Below, one piece after another: positions 52,411 to 53,176 of a stretch of 53,176 bases of DNA. The notes under the pieces were generated by a model, which saw only the letters and a program-made list of their open reading frames with translations, ran no database searches and had not been told where the DNA came from. Each line of letters opens with the position of its first letter. The first letter of the stretch is position 1. Location of the stretch: contig JAFSIZ010000149.1 of NCBI GenBank assembly GCA_017439555.1, forward strand, positions 1 to 53,176. The letters are read 5' to 3'. The stretch is from Oscillospiraceae bacterium (lineage in GTDB: Bacteria; Bacillota; Clostridia; Oscillospirales; JAAYXM01). The position numbers and the translations under genes were made by a program.

Positions 52411-53176
52411 TCAAAGATATCGTTGGTCATATAAAAAACTGCAGAAAGCATTGATGGCGCTATTGTCTGTTTGTCGGTAAAAAACATACACAGATTGGGT
52501 CTCATTGAAATTCAATATGTGCAGTGCAGATATATTCGTTTGAGTATGATCCCCTAACGCCCGATATGCGCCGAGAGTGAGTCCCATGTTGGATTGAACA
52601 TAATATTGCAGGCATTGACGGTCATTGCATTCAATGGCTACATTAGGAACAATTCCGTGCTGTTGACATATGCGCTCATACAAATTTCGCATACCGTTAC
52701 CTTTGCTTGGCAGAATGAATACCTCTCCTTTTAAATCCCGGAAACTCAGCGTTTTGTTCACCAAAGGATTATTGGAAGCTGCCTTGACACAAATTATCTC
52801 TGTGCTGAGCAAAAAACGGTCCATATGTGCATACTTTTTTGCTTCCTCATCAATGATAACATCAAAACCATCTATATCAGTAATTGTATAATCGTTAGAT
52901 ATGATAAAGCTGATTTTTGGATTTTCCGTCTTGAACTGTGCGATTAATTCCGTAATCCATTTTGGTCTCGCCCGAATAAGCACCTTAATTTGAGATAGAG
53001 GTTGCGGCGTTTCCGTAATCTGCTCTATAACAGCGTTCATTCTTGATAAAATCGCACCTACCTCAGCTGCAAAAAGCTCTCCCTTTTCATTTAACCGAAT
53101 ACTGTTGGACGACCGGTCAAACAGCGATACTCCAATCTCTTCCTCTAAATGTTTGATTCCAACCGATACTGCCGAA
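52411..53176 (-). CDS. LysR-family transcriptional regulator, 5' end beyond the window
   Basis: At least 254 residues are visible. Reading continues without a stop to the window edge: SAVSVGIKHLEEEIGVSLFD, then RSSNSIRLNEKGELF, which is the second half of the LysR winged helix-turn-helix. An internal Met near 53040 is not the start. The rest is the effector-binding domain (about 95-300 in family numbering) with FILPSKGNGMR and NMGLTLGAYRAL. It converges on spoIVB and its target should lie outside the window. The first complete codon starts at 53175. Confidence 0.9.
   Translation of the reverse strand, partial: SAVSVGIKHLEEEIGVSLFDRSSNSIRLNEKGELFAAEVGAILSRMNAVIEQITETPQPLSQIKVLIRARPKWITELIAQFKTENPKISFIISNDYTITDIDGFDVIIDEEAKKYAHMDRFLLSTEIICVKAASNNPLVNKTLSFRDLKGEVFILPSKGNGMRNLYERICQQHGIVPNVAIECNDRQCLQYYVQSNMGLTLGAYRALGDHTQTNISALHILNFNETQSVYVFYRQTDNSAINAFCSFLYDQRYL

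Overview
The window reads as chromosome of an anaerobic, endospore-forming Clostridia member, probably an Oscillospirales-type gut Firmicute. Support: strong sigma-A promoters (TTGACA, 17 bp, TATAAT), AGGAGG-type ribosome sites, a dgt-dnaG-rpoD cluster, NfnAB electron bifurcation, DnaD plus a DnaI-like helicase loader, DacF, a SpoIVB (S55) sporulation protease, a type 3 prolyl-tRNA synthetase and S-layer-homology (SLH) domains. The species is an inference; no rRNA is present.

Layout. 1-0.4 kb: the 5' part of a tRNA-Ser(UGA) on the minus strand, preceded by a scrambled tRNA-Ser relic and a near-consensus promoter. 0.4-9.7 kb: housekeeping genes (nat; nfnAB; dnaD-dnaI-dacF-lipoprotein; a 49-residue peptide gene between a consensus promoter and a strong terminator; an Mrp-type Fe-S ATPase; a GNAT). 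9.7-11.4 kb: tRNA-Leu(GAG) and a BspA-like leucine-rich protein with no signal peptide. 11.4-30.4 kb: a secreted-protein island with a 3802-residue heparinase II/III-fold lyase carrying SLH anchors, an 899-residue relative, an AraC-cupin regulator and an 1114-residue secreted protein, then a 62-residue acidic protein whose ribosome site lies inside a terminator hairpin. 30.6-37.0 kb: dgt, dnaG, rpoD, an amidohydrolase, TatD and an aromatic-acid-exporter-like membrane protein. 37.1-41.7 kb: an XRE-cupin regulator with potABCD (spermidine/putrescine uptake). 41.7-42.9 kb: a small AT-rich accessory patch with a toxin C-terminal tip, an immunity-like gene and a lipoprotein. 43-53 kb: gmk, apgM, proS, argS, two tandem MATE pumps, spoIVB and a truncated lysR.

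The most unusual content is the 11.4-30.1 kb island. At least seven copies of an undescribed module of roughly 190-290 residues (a jelly-roll-like fold is guessed) occur across two co-oriented secreted proteins. The larger one joins these modules, Ig-like Big_2 domains, a heparinase-fold catalytic block with a four-cysteine zinc-type insert, a Pro/Thr/Ser/Gly linker and three SLH domains in one chain. The 899- and 1114-residue proteins end in a similar C-terminal module. The regulator lies between them and is divergent from the lyase operon. I infer an all-in-one cell-surface system for binding and cleaving an acidic polysaccharide; the substrate cannot be read from sequence.

Secondary signals: palindromic REP/MITE-like repeats in three places, one inserted in frame inside an SLH domain; a matched pair of operator-like palindromes at the pot locus; and the tRNA-Ser relic that forms the leader of a tRNA-Ser transcript. 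No CRISPR array, rRNA, transposase gene or prophage was seen.
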